A DNA stretch of 64,000 bases from Candidatus Pyrohabitans jungbluthii (GTDB taxonomy: Archaea; Hydrothermarchaeota; Hydrothermarchaeia; Hydrothermarchaeales; BMS3B): NCBI GenBank assembly GCA_002010065.2, contig MTMD02000002.1, forward strand, positions 372,001 through 436,000, read 5' to 3'. Positions 1 through 8,107 of this stretch are shown in pieces. Position 1 is the first letter of the stretch. Each line of letters begins with the position of its first letter. The position numbers and the translations under genes were made by a program. Below the pieces are notes generated by a model. It saw nothing but the letters and a program-made list of their open reading frames with translations, made no database searches and was not told the DNA's origin.

Positions 1-2
1 CC

Positions 3-635
3 AGCTGCAACTTCCGCTGTGGCTTCTGCCATAACCACAAGCTGGTACTCAGCCCTGAGAGCTTTGAGGATGTGCCCTTAGACTATCTCCTTCGCTTCTG
101 GCGGCGCAACCGCGATTTCCTCGACGGGGTGTGCATAACCGGTGGCGAGCCTACGCTGCACAAGGATTTACCCCAGCTATGTGCCACGATTAAGGAGCTT
201 GGGTTGGAGGTGAAGCTGGATACGAACGGCTCCAACCCGGAGATGCTGCGCTCGCTTATCAAAGAAAAGCTTGTTGACTACATCGCCATGGATGTTAAGG
301 CACCTCTGCGCGCCAAGGATTATTCCCGCGTGGCTGGCGTGGATATAAATGGCGAGCTTCGCCGCATAGAAAAGAGCATCGACATTATAATAACCTCCCG
401 CATCGACCACGAGTTCCGCACCACTGTGATTAAGGGTGTGCACGGCGAGGATGAGGTCGAAGCTATAGCGCGCTCTTTGCAGGGTGCGAAGCGCTACGTG
501 CTCCAGAAGTTTGTGCCTCACCTGGCGATGAGCGAAGAGCTTCGCAGGCTGGCGATGTTCAGCGATGAGGAGATGGATGCCCTGGTAGAGGCGGCGAGAC
601 GGTATGTTCCTAATGTGAAGTGGAGGGGGAAGTGA
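3..635 (+). CDS. Radical SAM activating enzyme, NrdG2-like (5' partial)
   Basis: The reading frame is open from the window edge, so the true start lies outside. Near the visible N terminus is the radical SAM cluster motif CNFRCGFC (CxxxCxxC, with the aromatic residue before the last Cys), followed by the SAM-binding GGEP stretch (CITGGEPTLH) and a later DTNG motif. About 210 residues are visible, a near-complete TIM-barrel core. This matches the family of anaerobic ribonucleotide reductase activases and pyruvate-formate-lyase-activating-like proteins (COG1180/NrdG2). The enzyme would use a 4Fe-4S cluster and S-adenosylmethionine to make a glycyl radical on a partner protein. The partner is not in the window, so the substrate is unknown. 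The gene is GC-rich, unlike the next gene downstream. Confidence 0.85.
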   Translation, partial: SCNFRCGFCHNHKLVLSPESFEDVPLDYLLRFWRRNRDFLDGVCITGGEPTLHKDLPQLCATIKELGLEVKLDTNGSNPEMLRSLIKEKLVDYIAMDVKAPLRAKDYSRVAGVDINGELRRIEKSIDIIITSRIDHEFRTTVIKGVHGEDEVEAIARSLQGAKRYVLQKFVPHLAMSEELRRLAMFSDEEMDALVEAARRYVPNVKWRGK

Positions 636-741
636 TAGAAGAAGGATTGAGAAATGGGCCAATTTAGAATAGGAGAGGCGCATCATAAAAAATCGCATTT
701 CATTATTGTAATTTTAGCAGTTGTGTAAAGTTTCAAGGGAT

Positions 742-2499
742 ATGGAAACTAAAAAAATCCAAAATAAGAATAAAAATAAGAAAATTAAGAGGAACATAGT
801 TGAATATCTAAAAAATTTTTGTAATAGGCACAATAAGTTAGTAACCGGAGCTATTGGTTTTGTATTAGGTATCGTACTAACTTCGTATTTATCTCCAATA
901 TTAGCACATATTTTCCCTTCTATTGATAAAGAACCACCAACAATTATTGAGGTTACTCCATTACCAAATTCAAACCTTTTCAATCTATCAGATATAAGAG
1001 TCAAAATTGAGGATAGTGGAGGATCTGGTTTAGACTTAGAGAGTTCTTTCATAAAGTTAACTGGAGCATATTCGGGAGAGATTAATGGTACCAAAATAAG
1101 CAAAGATAAGGTCTTAATTTTTATACCAAGCGAAAAATTAAAACCTGATATGTATACTGCTGAGTTTTTTATTAGAGATAGAGCTGGTAATCTAAAAAAA
1201 GATTTTTCAAGATTTACATTGTTTGAAAAACCAAAACTCAGATTTGACTTTTACGAAATGCCTCACTTATATTCTGAGAATGACGATGTCCATGGAATTA
1301 AATGGAAAGACAGATATATTGCATACAGTTTCGCTATAATAAATGAGGGCGATACAGTATCTTTAGAAGATATTGAAGTGACTTTTGATTTTCCAGGAGT
1401 AATACTAAACTATATTGTTATGGCAAAGACAAGCTGTGTAAATTGTAATATTATAGAAGCTCAATCAACTCCTTCAATAGTTTATGGAGGAAAAACAGAA
1501 ACAAACTTTTCTACATGTCAATTGATTATTGATATTGAAAAACTACCTCCTGGTGGTATCTTTGCGGGCATGATATTCATAGACCCTCAATATACGCCAA
1601 AATCTAATGAAGTAATCACATTTTGTGAATTTGGAAGTAGATATTATGGACATTATTTTTATAAGCAATTAGGGTGGACTCATCAAGGCAGTATTGAAGG
1701 AGAAATAAAGATGAGTCGGGATGCCTGGATAAATAAGGGAATTTTTTTGAGAAATATGGGAATAAAATATAATTTTCCAGAATATGTCAAAAATTCCTTA
1801 AATGCTTTTGATAATGCTATTAAAATCGATAAGAATAGTAGTGTCGCCTGGAATGAAAAAGGCATTTCACTTGCATATTTAGGGAATTTTTCAGGCGCAA
1901 TTCAAGCGTTTAATAAATCTATAAACATAAGTCCTAATTTTGAAAAACCATATTACAACATTGGCCTGATTTATTTTAAACTCAAAAATTGCGATATTGC
2001 AACAAATTATGCAAATAAAGCATTAGAAATCAACCCAAATTACGAAAAAGCGAACGAAATAATAAAAAATTGTGAAAAAGAAAATATAATTGCCCCAAGA
2101 GATATAAAAAATAAAATAAAAGATATAAATGAAAACGAAGGAACAATTATATTTACCACTAGTGACAGCAATTTATTCGAATCTGTTGGAGATATAATAA
2201 TATTTGATTTTCCAGTCGGAAGTTCTAGATTTATATTAAGAAGAGATGCGAATTTTAATTTATTTTTTGAGCATATAAGCATTCAAACAGGTATAAGAGT
2301 AGCTAAGATAAATCTAAGCGAATTTAAAAAGTGTGATAAACTCTTTATTGCACTAACATGGTCAAGAAAGGAAAATAAACTGTCTTTGGGTTGTTTAGGT
2401 GATAGAAAATTGGTCACAGAAAAGGCGATACAAATTGATAATAAAAATCTATTAATAAAAAATTTTTTAGAAGTACAACAATTTTTACAAGTAAAATAA
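742..2499 (+). CDS. Membrane-anchored Ig-like/TPR protein
   Basis: This 585-residue protein has a lysine/asparagine-rich cytoplasmic N terminus and one membrane segment at about residues 40-62. An extracellular beta-rich region follows, with an Ig-like stretch (DKEPPTIIEVTP onward). Three to four tetratricopeptide repeats lie around residues 320-450 (motifs such as AWNEKGISLAYLGN and PYYNIGLIYFKL). The last 130 residues are unrecognised. I chose the ATG at 742 over the in-frame TTG at 721; neither has a strong Shine-Dalgarno site. TPRs mediate protein-protein contacts, but the partner cannot be told. The gene is strikingly AT-rich beside GC-rich neighbours and is followed by a toxin-antitoxin pair, which suggests horizontally acquired DNA. 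Function unknown. Confidence 0.7.
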   Translation: METKKIQNKNKNKKIKRNIVEYLKNFCNRHNKLVTGAIGFVLGIVLTSYLSPILAHIFPSIDKEPPTIIEVTPLPNSNLFNLSDIRVKIEDSGGSGLDLESSFIKLTGAYSGEINGTKISKDKVLIFIPSEKLKPDMYTAEFFIRDRAGNLKKDFSRFTLFEKPKLRFDFYEMPHLYSENDDVHGIKWKDRYIAYSFAIINEGDTVSLEDIEVTFDFPGVILNYIVMAKTSCVNCNIIEAQSTPSIVYGGKTETNFSTCQLIIDIEKLPPGGIFAGMIFIDPQYTPKSNEVITFCEFGSRYYGHYFYKQLGWTHQGSIEGEIKMSRDAWINKGIFLRNMGIKYNFPEYVKNSLNAFDNAIKIDKNSSVAWNEKGISLAYLGNFSGAIQAFNKSINISPNFEKPYYNIGLIYFKLKNCDIATNYANKALEINPNYEKANEIIKNCEKENIIAPRDIKNKIKDINENEGTIIFTTSDSNLFESVGDIIIFDFPVGSSRFILRRDANFNLFFEHISIQTGIRVAKINLSEFKKCDKLFIALTWSRKENKLSLGCLGDRKLVTEKAIQIDNKNLLIKNFLEVQQFLQVK

Positions 2500-2806
2500 A
2501 TAATTTACTATCTTATGAAACAGCCGGGCTCTTTTATCTGATGCCTGGTACTGTCAGAGCTATATTTTTCTTTTCTTTTTCTCCCTGAAGTATAATCAGT
2601 ATCAAAATTGCATTCCCATACAATTTTGTTCTAACACCTCACTTTTTCAATGTGCGCAGAATATCCCTTGCCCTCTGGTTTACTAAGTCCTCTGACCTAA
2701 ACATAATCTTAGTTTAATTTTGGTGTTAAAATTTAAACGCAGTTAAGGAAAAGTCAGGTTCGTCAGACCGGCTATTGAAGTGGTGCCGTAACCTTCTTTA
2801 AGTCGG
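2500..2806. other. Intergenic stretch in AT-rich islet
   Basis: I see no convincing gene here. On the minus strand at 2639..2704 there is a 21-residue reading frame (begins MFRSEDLVNQRARD) that may be a decayed gene remnant. An AT-rich patch near 2710-2740 could hold a promoter for the mntA-hepT pair. No tRNA and no clear repeats were seen. Confidence 0.4.
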
Positions 2807-2833
2807 ATGTTAAAAAAGTTAGATATTATGAGT

Positions 2834-3127
2834 ATGAAAACAAGACAAGAGATAATCAAAAAACTGAGAGAGGAACTTCCTTATCTCAGGGAGAAATTTA
2901 ATGTCAGTAGAATAGCTCTTTTTGGCTCATACGCCAGGGGGGAACAGAGAGAAGGTAGCGATATAGATATTCTGGTAGAGTTTGAGAAACCAGTTGGATT
3001 TATAAAGTTCATAAAGCTTGAAAACTATTTAAGCGAGAAACTCGGGGTAAAGGTTGAGCTTGTAACTCCAGATGCTCTCAAGCCTCTAATAAAGCCTTCT
3101 ATTATCAGGGAGGCTGTTTATGTCTAA
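2834..3127 (+). CDS. mntA: MntA-type nucleotidyltransferase antitoxin
   Basis: A minimal nucleotidyltransferase of about 97 residues. It has the signature GSYARGEQREGSDIDILVEF, that is GS-x10-DxD, where the two Asp bind metal. Family knowledge: MntA antitoxins neutralise HepT by adding AMP to a tyrosine in its RNase site. The partner hepT starts inside the last codons of this gene (8-base overlap), so the two are translationally coupled. The chosen ATG gives the family-like N terminus MKTRQE; in-frame ATGs at 2807 and 2828 are possible alternatives and none has a clear ribosome binding site. The third acidic residue expected on the next beta strand is plausibly in KVELVTPD. Length is normal for the family. 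Confidence 0.88.
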   Translation: MKTRQEIIKKLREELPYLREKFNVSRIALFGSYARGEQREGSDIDILVEFEKPVGFIKFIKLENYLSEKLGVKVELVTPDALKPLIKPSIIREAVYV

Positions 3128-3479
3128 AAAGAGGGACATCAGACTATTTTTAATGGATATAATCGAGGCTATTGAAAATATAATGGAATACACTCATGGA
3201 ATGGACTATGAAGATTTTATTAAGGATAAGAAGACCATGGATGCTGTCATAAGAAACCTTGAAATTGTAGGAGAAGCTGTTAAAAGCATGCCTGAAGAAA
3301 TTAAGAAGGATTATCCCGAGGTTGACTGGAAGGAAATAGCTGGAATGAGAGACAAGTTGATACACGAGTATTTTGGTGTAAGCTATCAGATTGTATGGGA
3401 AACTATAAAAGGAGACCTCCCCGCTTTTGAATACCAGATAGAAAGGATATTGGAAGATATTGCTCAACAAAAAGAATAA
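3120..3479 (+). CDS. hepT: HepT-type HEPN ribonuclease toxin
   Basis: An all-helical HEPN protein of 119 residues. The catalytic motif Rx4HxY is intact as RDKLIHEY: Arg77, His82 and Tyr84. Arg and His form the metal-independent RNase site at a dimer interface. The Tyr is the residue that MntA modifies with AMP in characterised type VII systems. Supporting family features are the N-terminal DIRLFLMDIIEAIENI helix and the RNLEIVGEAVKSMPEE segment. It directly overlaps mntA upstream, the usual antitoxin-toxin order for this pair. It ends an AT-rich islet, which suggests acquisition by transfer. All key residues are present, so the pair is probably functional. Confidence 0.9.
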   Translation: MSKKRDIRLFLMDIIEAIENIMEYTHGMDYEDFIKDKKTMDAVIRNLEIVGEAVKSMPEEIKKDYPEVDWKEIAGMRDKLIHEYFGVSYQIVWETIKGDLPAFEYQIERILEDIAQQKE

Positions 3480-3546
3480 CTCTAAAACTCTTCTCATATT
3501 CTCTAAATAAAACTTCCTATTTCAATGATGGATTTGAATTCCGTGG

Positions 3547-4125
3547 CTATATCCCCTCCCTCACAATAAGCTCATACAACCTCGTAACCCGGTAGTACTT
3601 GTGGTGGGTTCTTGTCTCCTTTTTTGGCTTTGCTCTCCTGTGCTTTCTCTTCAGCACCTTTGCCCTGCAGAGGTCAACAAGCCTTTCCTCTCTCAGAGTT
3701 TCAAGCAGAGCCTTTGTTCTTTCAACTGGAAGGGAGAGAGTCTTCGAAATATGGAGGTGGTTCTCGCATCCCGCTTTCTTAAGAAACTCAAGAAGCTCAA
3801 AGGCTTCCTCTGAATAGCGTTCTTTGAAGTACAGGGCAATTCCCCTCTTCAACAAGCTTCTTAGAAGGTGCTCGCCCTTTCTGCTTAGAGTGAAGTACAG
3901 GTGGTGCTTTCTCACCTCAAGGGTTAGCTTAAATCTCGCCTCACTTTTCTTTATCGCCGAGCCTGAGGAGCGCTCAACAAGGCAAGCTTCTTCAAGACGC
4001 CTTAGAGTGTGCATCACCTCATCCCTCGGAAATTTGAGCCTCTTTGCAATCGCATTTGCGTAGTCTGCATTCGCTCTTCTCAGGTGGATGAGAATATAAA
4101 GCTCCTCAGGCGAAAGCTCAAGCAT
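3547..4125 (-). CDS. Tandem winged-helix regulator (DUF2250-like)
   Basis: The 192-residue protein has two predicted winged-helix units. The first (about residues 5-85) begins LSPEELYILIHLRRAN with a recognition-helix-like RDEVMHTLRRLEEACLVE. The second (about 110-150) contains HISKTLSLPVERTKALLETL. The C terminus is very basic (KRKHRRAKPKKETR), suiting nucleic acid binding. This layout resembles an archaeal family of uncharacterised MarR/ArsR-like regulators. The gene stands alone and no ligand domain is visible, so target genes are unknown. A T-rich stretch about 30 nt upstream of the ATG could be its TATA box. Confidence 0.65.
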   Translation of the reverse strand: MLELSPEELYILIHLRRANADYANAIAKRLKFPRDEVMHTLRRLEEACLVERSSGSAIKKSEARFKLTLEVRKHHLYFTLSRKGEHLLRSLLKRGIALYFKERYSEEAFELLEFLKKAGCENHLHISKTLSLPVERTKALLETLREERLVDLCRAKVLKRKHRRAKPKKETRTHHKYYRVTRLYELIVREGI

Positions 4126-4213
4126 AGAGAAAAGCTCTTTACTCAGCCATAAAAATTTTCAGATTGGTGGATATACTTTTAGAGCTAACAAAAAGAAGAT
4201 GAAGTTTGGAGAT

Positions 4214-4582
4214 TCAACCCCTCTCAACCCTCACCCTGTCCCCATCTTTTGCCTTCTTTAAAACGCTGACATCGCCCGTAATCCTTCCGATGAGATTTAC
4301 TGGCTCAATAGCTCGAGGCTCTCCCGAGACGCTCGCTGGCGTAGGTCCGAAAAATATAGCTATAGCCTTGCCGGCGCACCAGAAGCAGATATTTCCCACT
4401 TCCTGCTCCTGCTTTGCGCCCTCCTCCAGCTCAGCCTCCACAGGGACGTAAAAGTATATCTCATCCCCCCAGCGGTTAACCTCCGACTCAAGGGGCAGGC
4501 TCTGGTACACCTTTTTTGCCGTCGGGGTATCGAAAAGTTCGCCCGTAACTTCAATGCCGTTGATGATTATCTTTACCTTCAC
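4214..4582 (-). CDS. Cyclophilin-like fold protein (DUF369/TM1367 type)
   Basis: 122 residues with the pattern of the cyclophilin-like family known from archaea and Thermotoga. It starts KVKIIINGIEVTGELFDTPT, followed by LPLESEVNRWGDEIYFYVPV, a GNICFWCAGKAIAIFFGPTP core and a C-terminal RITGDVSVLKKAKDGD. The fold resembles peptidyl-prolyl isomerase, but the family lacks the classical active-site residues and its biochemical role is unsettled. The start is a GTG preceded by GAGGAGG at a normal distance. It is a monocistronic gene between two regulators. Confidence 0.8.
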   Translation of the reverse strand: MKVKIIINGIEVTGELFDTPTAKKVYQSLPLESEVNRWGDEIYFYVPVEAELEEGAKQEQEVGNICFWCAGKAIAIFFGPTPASVSGEPRAIEPVNLIGRITGDVSVLKKAKDGDRVRVERG

Positions 4583-4663
4583 CGCAATGCCTCCTCAGCC
4601 CTTTCCAATCTGTATAATATAAACCATCAGATTATAAAGGATACCTAAAATTTAACGGATCCA

Positions 4664-5281
4664 CTAATTCTCCTCAAAGTACTTATTCAGAACCTTTTTC
4701 ATTCCGCGCCGGAGCATGTCAGACGCGGTTGAGATGCTTATGCCGAAGTGTTTTGCTATTGCCCTTATTCCGACCTTCTTCGGAGTGTCGAAGTAGCCGT
4801 TCACCAGCGCATACTCTAAGATTTCCTCCTCCTTCTCAGTAAGAAGCTCCTTCTCGCCCTCAAGCTCGCCTATCCTCTTTATCTCAAAGGAGTAGTTCTT
4901 CTCCTCAAGAATCTGTGCCAGCTTTATCAGCGAGGAGCGCCTGGCGATGATATCCCACTCCACGCCTTCCTCGGTGTGCCTCGCCGACTTTATGAAGCAC
5001 CCCGCCTCGAGGATGCTTCTCGCGGGTATGCACTGGTGCACCGCCAGCGCCGCCTTGGCCTTGGACTCCGAGACCTTATTGATATCCTCCACACTGTCGG
5101 AGTTTATCGCGCTAAGCACCTCGTCAAGGCATGCGTCGGACTCTATCTGGAGGAGACTCTTCACCCCCTCGTTGTCATAGGGCGCAGCGTCGAGAAGCTT
5201 CACCTTTGCCTTGTTAAAGGCACGTACGGCAGCGACAGCGCAGGTTTCGGGCATCCTTATTTTGAGTTTCGCCTCAATCAC
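4664..5281 (-). CDS. Bat-like HTH_10 transcriptional regulator
   Basis: A 205-residue protein whose C-terminal 55 residues form the archaeal HTH_10 domain of the bacterio-opsin activator type (EEEILEYALVNGYFDTPKKV, then IRAIAKHFGISISTASDML). The N-terminal 150 residues look like two alpha/beta sensor units with no recognisable cofactor motif. Such proteins are usually one-component regulators of redox or light-related genes in archaea. Start is GTG at 5281; an AT-rich TATA-like region just upstream and no ribosome binding site suggest a leaderless message. Target unknown. Confidence 0.8.
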   Translation of the reverse strand: MIEAKLKIRMPETCAVAAVRAFNKAKVKLLDAAPYDNEGVKSLLQIESDACLDEVLSAINSDSVEDINKVSESKAKAALAVHQCIPARSILEAGCFIKSARHTEEGVEWDIIARRSSLIKLAQILEEKNYSFEIKRIGELEGEKELLTEKEEEILEYALVNGYFDTPKKVGIRAIAKHFGISISTASDMLRRGMKKVLNKYFEEN

Positions 5282-5384
5282 ATTTTTTTATTAATAAATT
5301 ACCCTCAATAAATATTCCGAACATTTTCGTAAAAAGGGCATAAGTTTTGAAGATGTGGCGAGAGTATGAAAAGGTTTGGATATC

Positions 5385-5693
5385 CTACTGATACTCCCGC
5401 CAGGTGAACTTGCACTTGGTGCAGCGGTAGAAGCGCGTCTCGGCTTCGTCTGCCTTGCGCGTTTGCAGAAGCCACCACTCCGCCTCGAGGTTGCCGCATT
5501 TCGGGCACTCCGCTCGCGTCGTGGGAAGGGTTCTTACCTCCTGCTCTACCACAAGCATCTTATCCTTCTTCTCCTCCTTGCTCACAATCTTGTAGTCGGA
5601 CTCGTTTGCTATTTCAGCCTCTGCACCGCAGCGGGTGCACACCAGCTTCTTGTTCTTCGGCAGCATCAGGCTACCGCACTTATCGCAGAACAT
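5385..5693 (-). CDS. tfs: Transcription elongation factor S (TFS)
   Basis: 102 residues with two zinc ribbons. The N-terminal one has CDKCGSLM and CTRCG. The C-terminal one has CPKCG and CTKC, with the hairpin QTRKADEAETRFYRC carrying the Asp-Glu pair that stimulates RNA cleavage. It rescues backtracked RNA polymerase. Usual hairpins read QTRSADE, so the Lys is a mild departure. The start ATG has a strong GAGGAGG site and overlaps the end of the NUDIX gene by 14 bases. It is the last gene of an operon that also encodes Rpo11 and Csl4. Confidence 0.95.
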   Translation of the reverse strand: MFCDKCGSLMLPKNKKLVCTRCGAEAEIANESDYKIVSKEEKKDKMLVVEQEVRTLPTTRAECPKCGNLEAEWWLLQTRKADEAETRFYRCTKCKFTWREYQ

Positions 5694-6117
5694 ATTGCCT
5701 CCTCTTCATGTAGTCTTTTATTATATCAGCATGGTCGAAGGCAAGGCTCAGCTTTATCGCCTCTTCGAGGGTGAAGAGCCTCGCTTCGGCGGCGTCATCC
5801 TTACCTTTTAACTCGCCCTCACCGCGGGCGATGAAGCAGATGCTCACCACATGCCCTCGGGGGTCGCGCTCTGGCGCTGAGTATACGCCAAGCAATTCCT
5901 TAACGTCAACCTCCAAATTTGTCTCCTCTTTGGCCTCGCGCCTCGCCGCCTCCTCAACACGTTCGCCGCACTCCACAAACCCGCCGGGGAGAGCCCAGGA
6001 GCCCGCGAAGGGCTCATGCTTCCTGCGAATGAGCACTATTTGCTCGCCCACCTCGATTATTATGTCCACCGCGAGCGCTGGCGCCGGTCTAGAGCCGCAG
6101 ACGCAGGGACAGCGCAT
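5680..6117 (-). CDS. NUDIX hydrolase, ADP-ribose pyrophosphatase-like
   Basis: 145 residues with a complete Nudix box: GGFVECGE, then REAKEETNLEV, matching GX5EX7REUXEEXGU except that the Gly after EE is replaced by Thr-Asn. A preceding FAGSWALPGG strand is typical. The N terminus has a short CPCVCG motif that may hold metal or be flexible. The likely reaction is cleavage of a nucleoside diphosphate linked to another group (ADP-ribose or an oxidised nucleotide). The start ATG overlaps the TGA of DUF531 by one base (TGATG); a GTG one codon earlier is possible. Confidence 0.88.
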   Translation of the reverse strand: MRCPCVCGSRPAPALAVDIIIEVGEQIVLIRRKHEPFAGSWALPGGFVECGERVEEAARREAKEETNLEVDVKELLGVYSAPERDPRGHVVSICFIARGEGELKGKDDAAEARLFTLEEAIKLSLAFDHADIIKDYMKRRQYVLR

Positions 6118-6650
6118 CACTCCACCTCCTTGTAGGCATGGAGAAGCGCCGGCAGCATGCCGATTACAGTGCAGGTCTCGAAGGGCACAGCTTTGCCTGA
6201 AAGCTCTAAGTGATGCCTAGCCATGCTCAGCACCTCTTTTGGCAAGCCCCGCCTCCCCAAGCCCATTACCACCAGGAAGGACTTGCCTCGCTTAGCTCGC
6301 GCAGCCAGCTCTCTGGGTGAGATGTGCTTCTCCTGTGCAGGCTTCGACGTTGCTGCCACCACCTCGCCGAGCTGGGGAGGGAACCCACGGCGGGGAAACT
6401 CAAAGATGTTCAGCCTGCCCTTAGATGCGAGTAGCTTCAAGTAGCGTCCGCCTTCGCCTATGGTGGTGTCGCTCGCAAGTTCTTCCACAATGCTTGAGAA
6501 GCTGCCCTCAAAAGGGAAGCCAAAAAGCGCAAGGTTTACCTCAAAGGCATAGCAAACTGGCGCCGCCCTGGCTATGCTTCGCTTGTGGATGTCGTGCAAC
6601 CTCGCAGCATCGTAGCTGTTGTATAACCCCAGGGTTATCCTTCCTCCCAT
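6117..6650 (-). CDS. DUF531 protein, SPOUT-like
   Basis: 177 residues recognised from the archaeal DUF531 family by its N-terminal GLYNSYDAARLHDIHKRS and the NLALFGFPF segment. A C-terminal LVVMGLGRRGLPKEVLSMA loop resembles the knotted cofactor-binding region of SPOUT RNA methylases. The family has no proven reaction; RNA methylation is an inference from fold similarity and from its operon with Csl4, Rpo11 and TFS. It overlaps the upstream RNase III-like gene by 16 bases and the downstream NUDIX gene by one base. Confidence 0.75.
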   Translation of the reverse strand: MGGRITLGLYNSYDAARLHDIHKRSIARAAPVCYAFEVNLALFGFPFEGSFSSIVEELASDTTIGEGGRYLKLLASKGRLNIFEFPRRGFPPQLGEVVAATSKPAQEKHISPRELAARAKRGKSFLVVMGLGRRGLPKEVLSMARHHLELSGKAVPFETCTVIGMLPALLHAYKEVE

Positions 6651-7069
6651 ATTGCATTACCCGCCTGTGCGAGAAGCGCCGCGAAGGCAGCTACCGACGC
6701 TGCTCTGAGTTCTCCCTCACGAGCCCCACGAAGCTTGTCCTCGAGTAAAGCAACGCACTCCTCAAGCGTTAGCGCTCCCTGAAGAAACGCTTGAGCAAGT
6801 AAGCTCTCGGCGAAGTCGCCCAGTTTGTGTTTATCTACCCGCGTGCCCGCACGCTCTCGCAGTCCTGCCTTAACCACAGCCTCCGCGAGAATTGAGTTGG
6901 AAACCTTCCTTCCCACCACCCTGCCAAGCGCCCGCGAAAGCGCGAGGGAGTAGATTAGGTTGGCTATGCTATCGCCAAGCGGAGAAAGCTCAGCAAAGCT
7001 GGTATCAAATCCCAGTACCGGGTAGCTTCTTTTCTTCTCCTTAGCTTTCCAGCTTCTTCTGCAGCTCAT
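6635..7069 (-). CDS. Archaeal RNase III-like domain protein
   Basis: About 144 residues, helical, with the segment SPLGDSIANLIYSLALS and KLGDFAESLLAQAFLQGALT. This matches the stand-alone archaeal ribonuclease III-like family (Ribonuclease_3_2). GDSIANLIY and the later D/E residues would correspond to the catalytic helix, but I cannot confirm a full RNase III signature. I chose the ATG at 7069 because AAGGAG lies just upstream; this gives a 29-base overlap with rpo11. A further upstream ATG at 7084 lacks support. Context with exosome and RNA polymerase genes agrees with a role in RNA processing. Confidence 0.65.
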   Translation of the reverse strand: MSCRRSWKAKEKKRSYPVLGFDTSFAELSPLGDSIANLIYSLALSRALGRVVGRKVSNSILAEAVVKAGLRERAGTRVDKHKLGDFAESLLAQAFLQGALTLEECVALLEDKLRGAREGELRAASVAAFAALLAQAGNAIWEEG

Positions 7070-7526
7070 CAAACTCCTTCGCAACTTCTTTAAGCACCTG
7101 CTTCAGCACAAAGCGAGGTGGCGAGGGAATGCCGTAGTCCAGCTTTTTTGCCTCGCTCACATAGCGTTCGAGTATTGACTTGGCTATGCCCGTCTTCTCA
7201 GCCAGCTCGTCTAAGTCGGCCTTGAGCAGGGCGTTAGCTGTGGTAATCCCCGCCTCCGCAAGCTGCTCCTTCCGCTTTGGGCCTATGCCCGGCACGGCTG
7301 TTATCTCAACCTCCTTCTCACTCTCGCGGGGCACCTCTATCCCAGCTTTAACCTTGAGGTAGACCACGGGCTGAGAGAGCAGCGGATGGGCTATGCGATA
7401 CGACGCAGCCACTACCGCGTCGTTTTGGTTAAGTGCCTGACGCAGCAGATTGCAGAAGGTGTGATCTTCACCTGCGAGCTCAAACTCCAGCTCAGTATCG
7501 TTCTCCCTGATAACCCTTATCTCCAC
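7041..7526 (-). CDS. rpo11: RNA polymerase subunit Rpo11 (L) with inserted helix-hairpin-helix domain
   Basis: The first 62 residues are a normal Rpo11: EFELAGEDHTFCNLLRQAL, then YRIAHPLLSQPVVYLKVKAG. The last 25 (PRFVLKQVLKEVAKEFDEL) are the usual C-terminal dimerisation helix. Between them sits an extra stretch of about 72 residues, with ITAVPGIGPKRKEQLAEAGI followed by LAEKTGIAKSILERYVSEAK: a helix-hairpin-helix pair of the kind that binds DNA. The total of 161 residues compares with roughly 90-100 for ordinary Rpo11. Rpo11 pairs with Rpo3 in the assembly platform of RNA polymerase. The gene lies 11 bases after csl4. No frameshift is needed; the insert is in frame. Confidence 0.9.
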   Translation of the reverse strand: MEIRVIRENDTELEFELAGEDHTFCNLLRQALNQNDAVVAASYRIAHPLLSQPVVYLKVKAGIEVPRESEKEVEITAVPGIGPKRKEQLAEAGITTANALLKADLDELAEKTGIAKSILERYVSEAKKLDYGIPSPPRFVLKQVLKEVAKEFDELQKKLES

Positions 7527-7537
7527 GTCACAACCCC

Positions 7538-8107
7538 CTATATAACTCCCTTGCCATACTCTGTGGAATATTTCCGCGATTCATACCTGCCACAGTTGGG
7601 GCACACTAGCTTATTACCCTCAAGCCTCAGCGCTATGTTGCAGTTGGTGCAGTAAGCTTTGATGGCGCCAAGCGGGCGCTCAACCATAGACAAGGCGATG
7701 GGCACGCGCCTGGTGTTGGTAACCTTGGCAAGAACCACGTCGCCTATCTTGATCTCACGGTCTATGTCCTGTACATAGGTGTTGCGAAGCTGGGAGATGT
7801 GGATAGTGCCGTAAACATTGCCAGGAAGCTCGCGGCGGCTGCGCATAAGGCGTATAAGCTTCACCAAAGCAAACTGCTGCTTTACGTCTATTACCTTGCA
7901 CACCGCGATGTCGCCCACGCGAGGCTCTGGTATGATGTTTGTCTTGGGCTCAACCTCAATCTTACGCTCTTTCATGTCTATCTTGAGCACACCCGTAAGA
8001 GATGCGAATATCCTGCCGCTCTCCTCGTAGGTGCCTTTCCCCGGGATGAACTCCTCGCTGAACCCCAGCTCCTTGCCGGGGACAACAAACTCACCTGCCT
8101 CAACCAT
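7538..8107 (-). CDS. csl4: Exosome RNA-binding subunit Csl4
   Basis: 189 residues with the Csl4 layout: an N-terminal barrel-like segment (FVVPGKELGFSEEFIPGKGT), a central S1 domain (PRVGDIAVCKVIDVKQQFAL through IKIGDVVLAKVTN), and a C-terminal zinc ribbon with CTNC and CPNC. It forms part of the cap on the archaeal exosome and guides RNA into the Rrp41/Rrp42 ring for 3'-5' decay. AAGGAGG precedes the ATG. It overlaps the METTL5 gene by 8 bases, so translation is coupled. Confidence 0.95.
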   Translation of the reverse strand: MVEAGEFVVPGKELGFSEEFIPGKGTYEESGRIFASLTGVLKIDMKERKIEVEPKTNIIPEPRVGDIAVCKVIDVKQQFALVKLIRLMRSRRELPGNVYGTIHISQLRNTYVQDIDREIKIGDVVLAKVTNTRRVPIALSMVERPLGAIKAYCTNCNIALRLEGNKLVCPNCGRYESRKYSTEYGKGVI

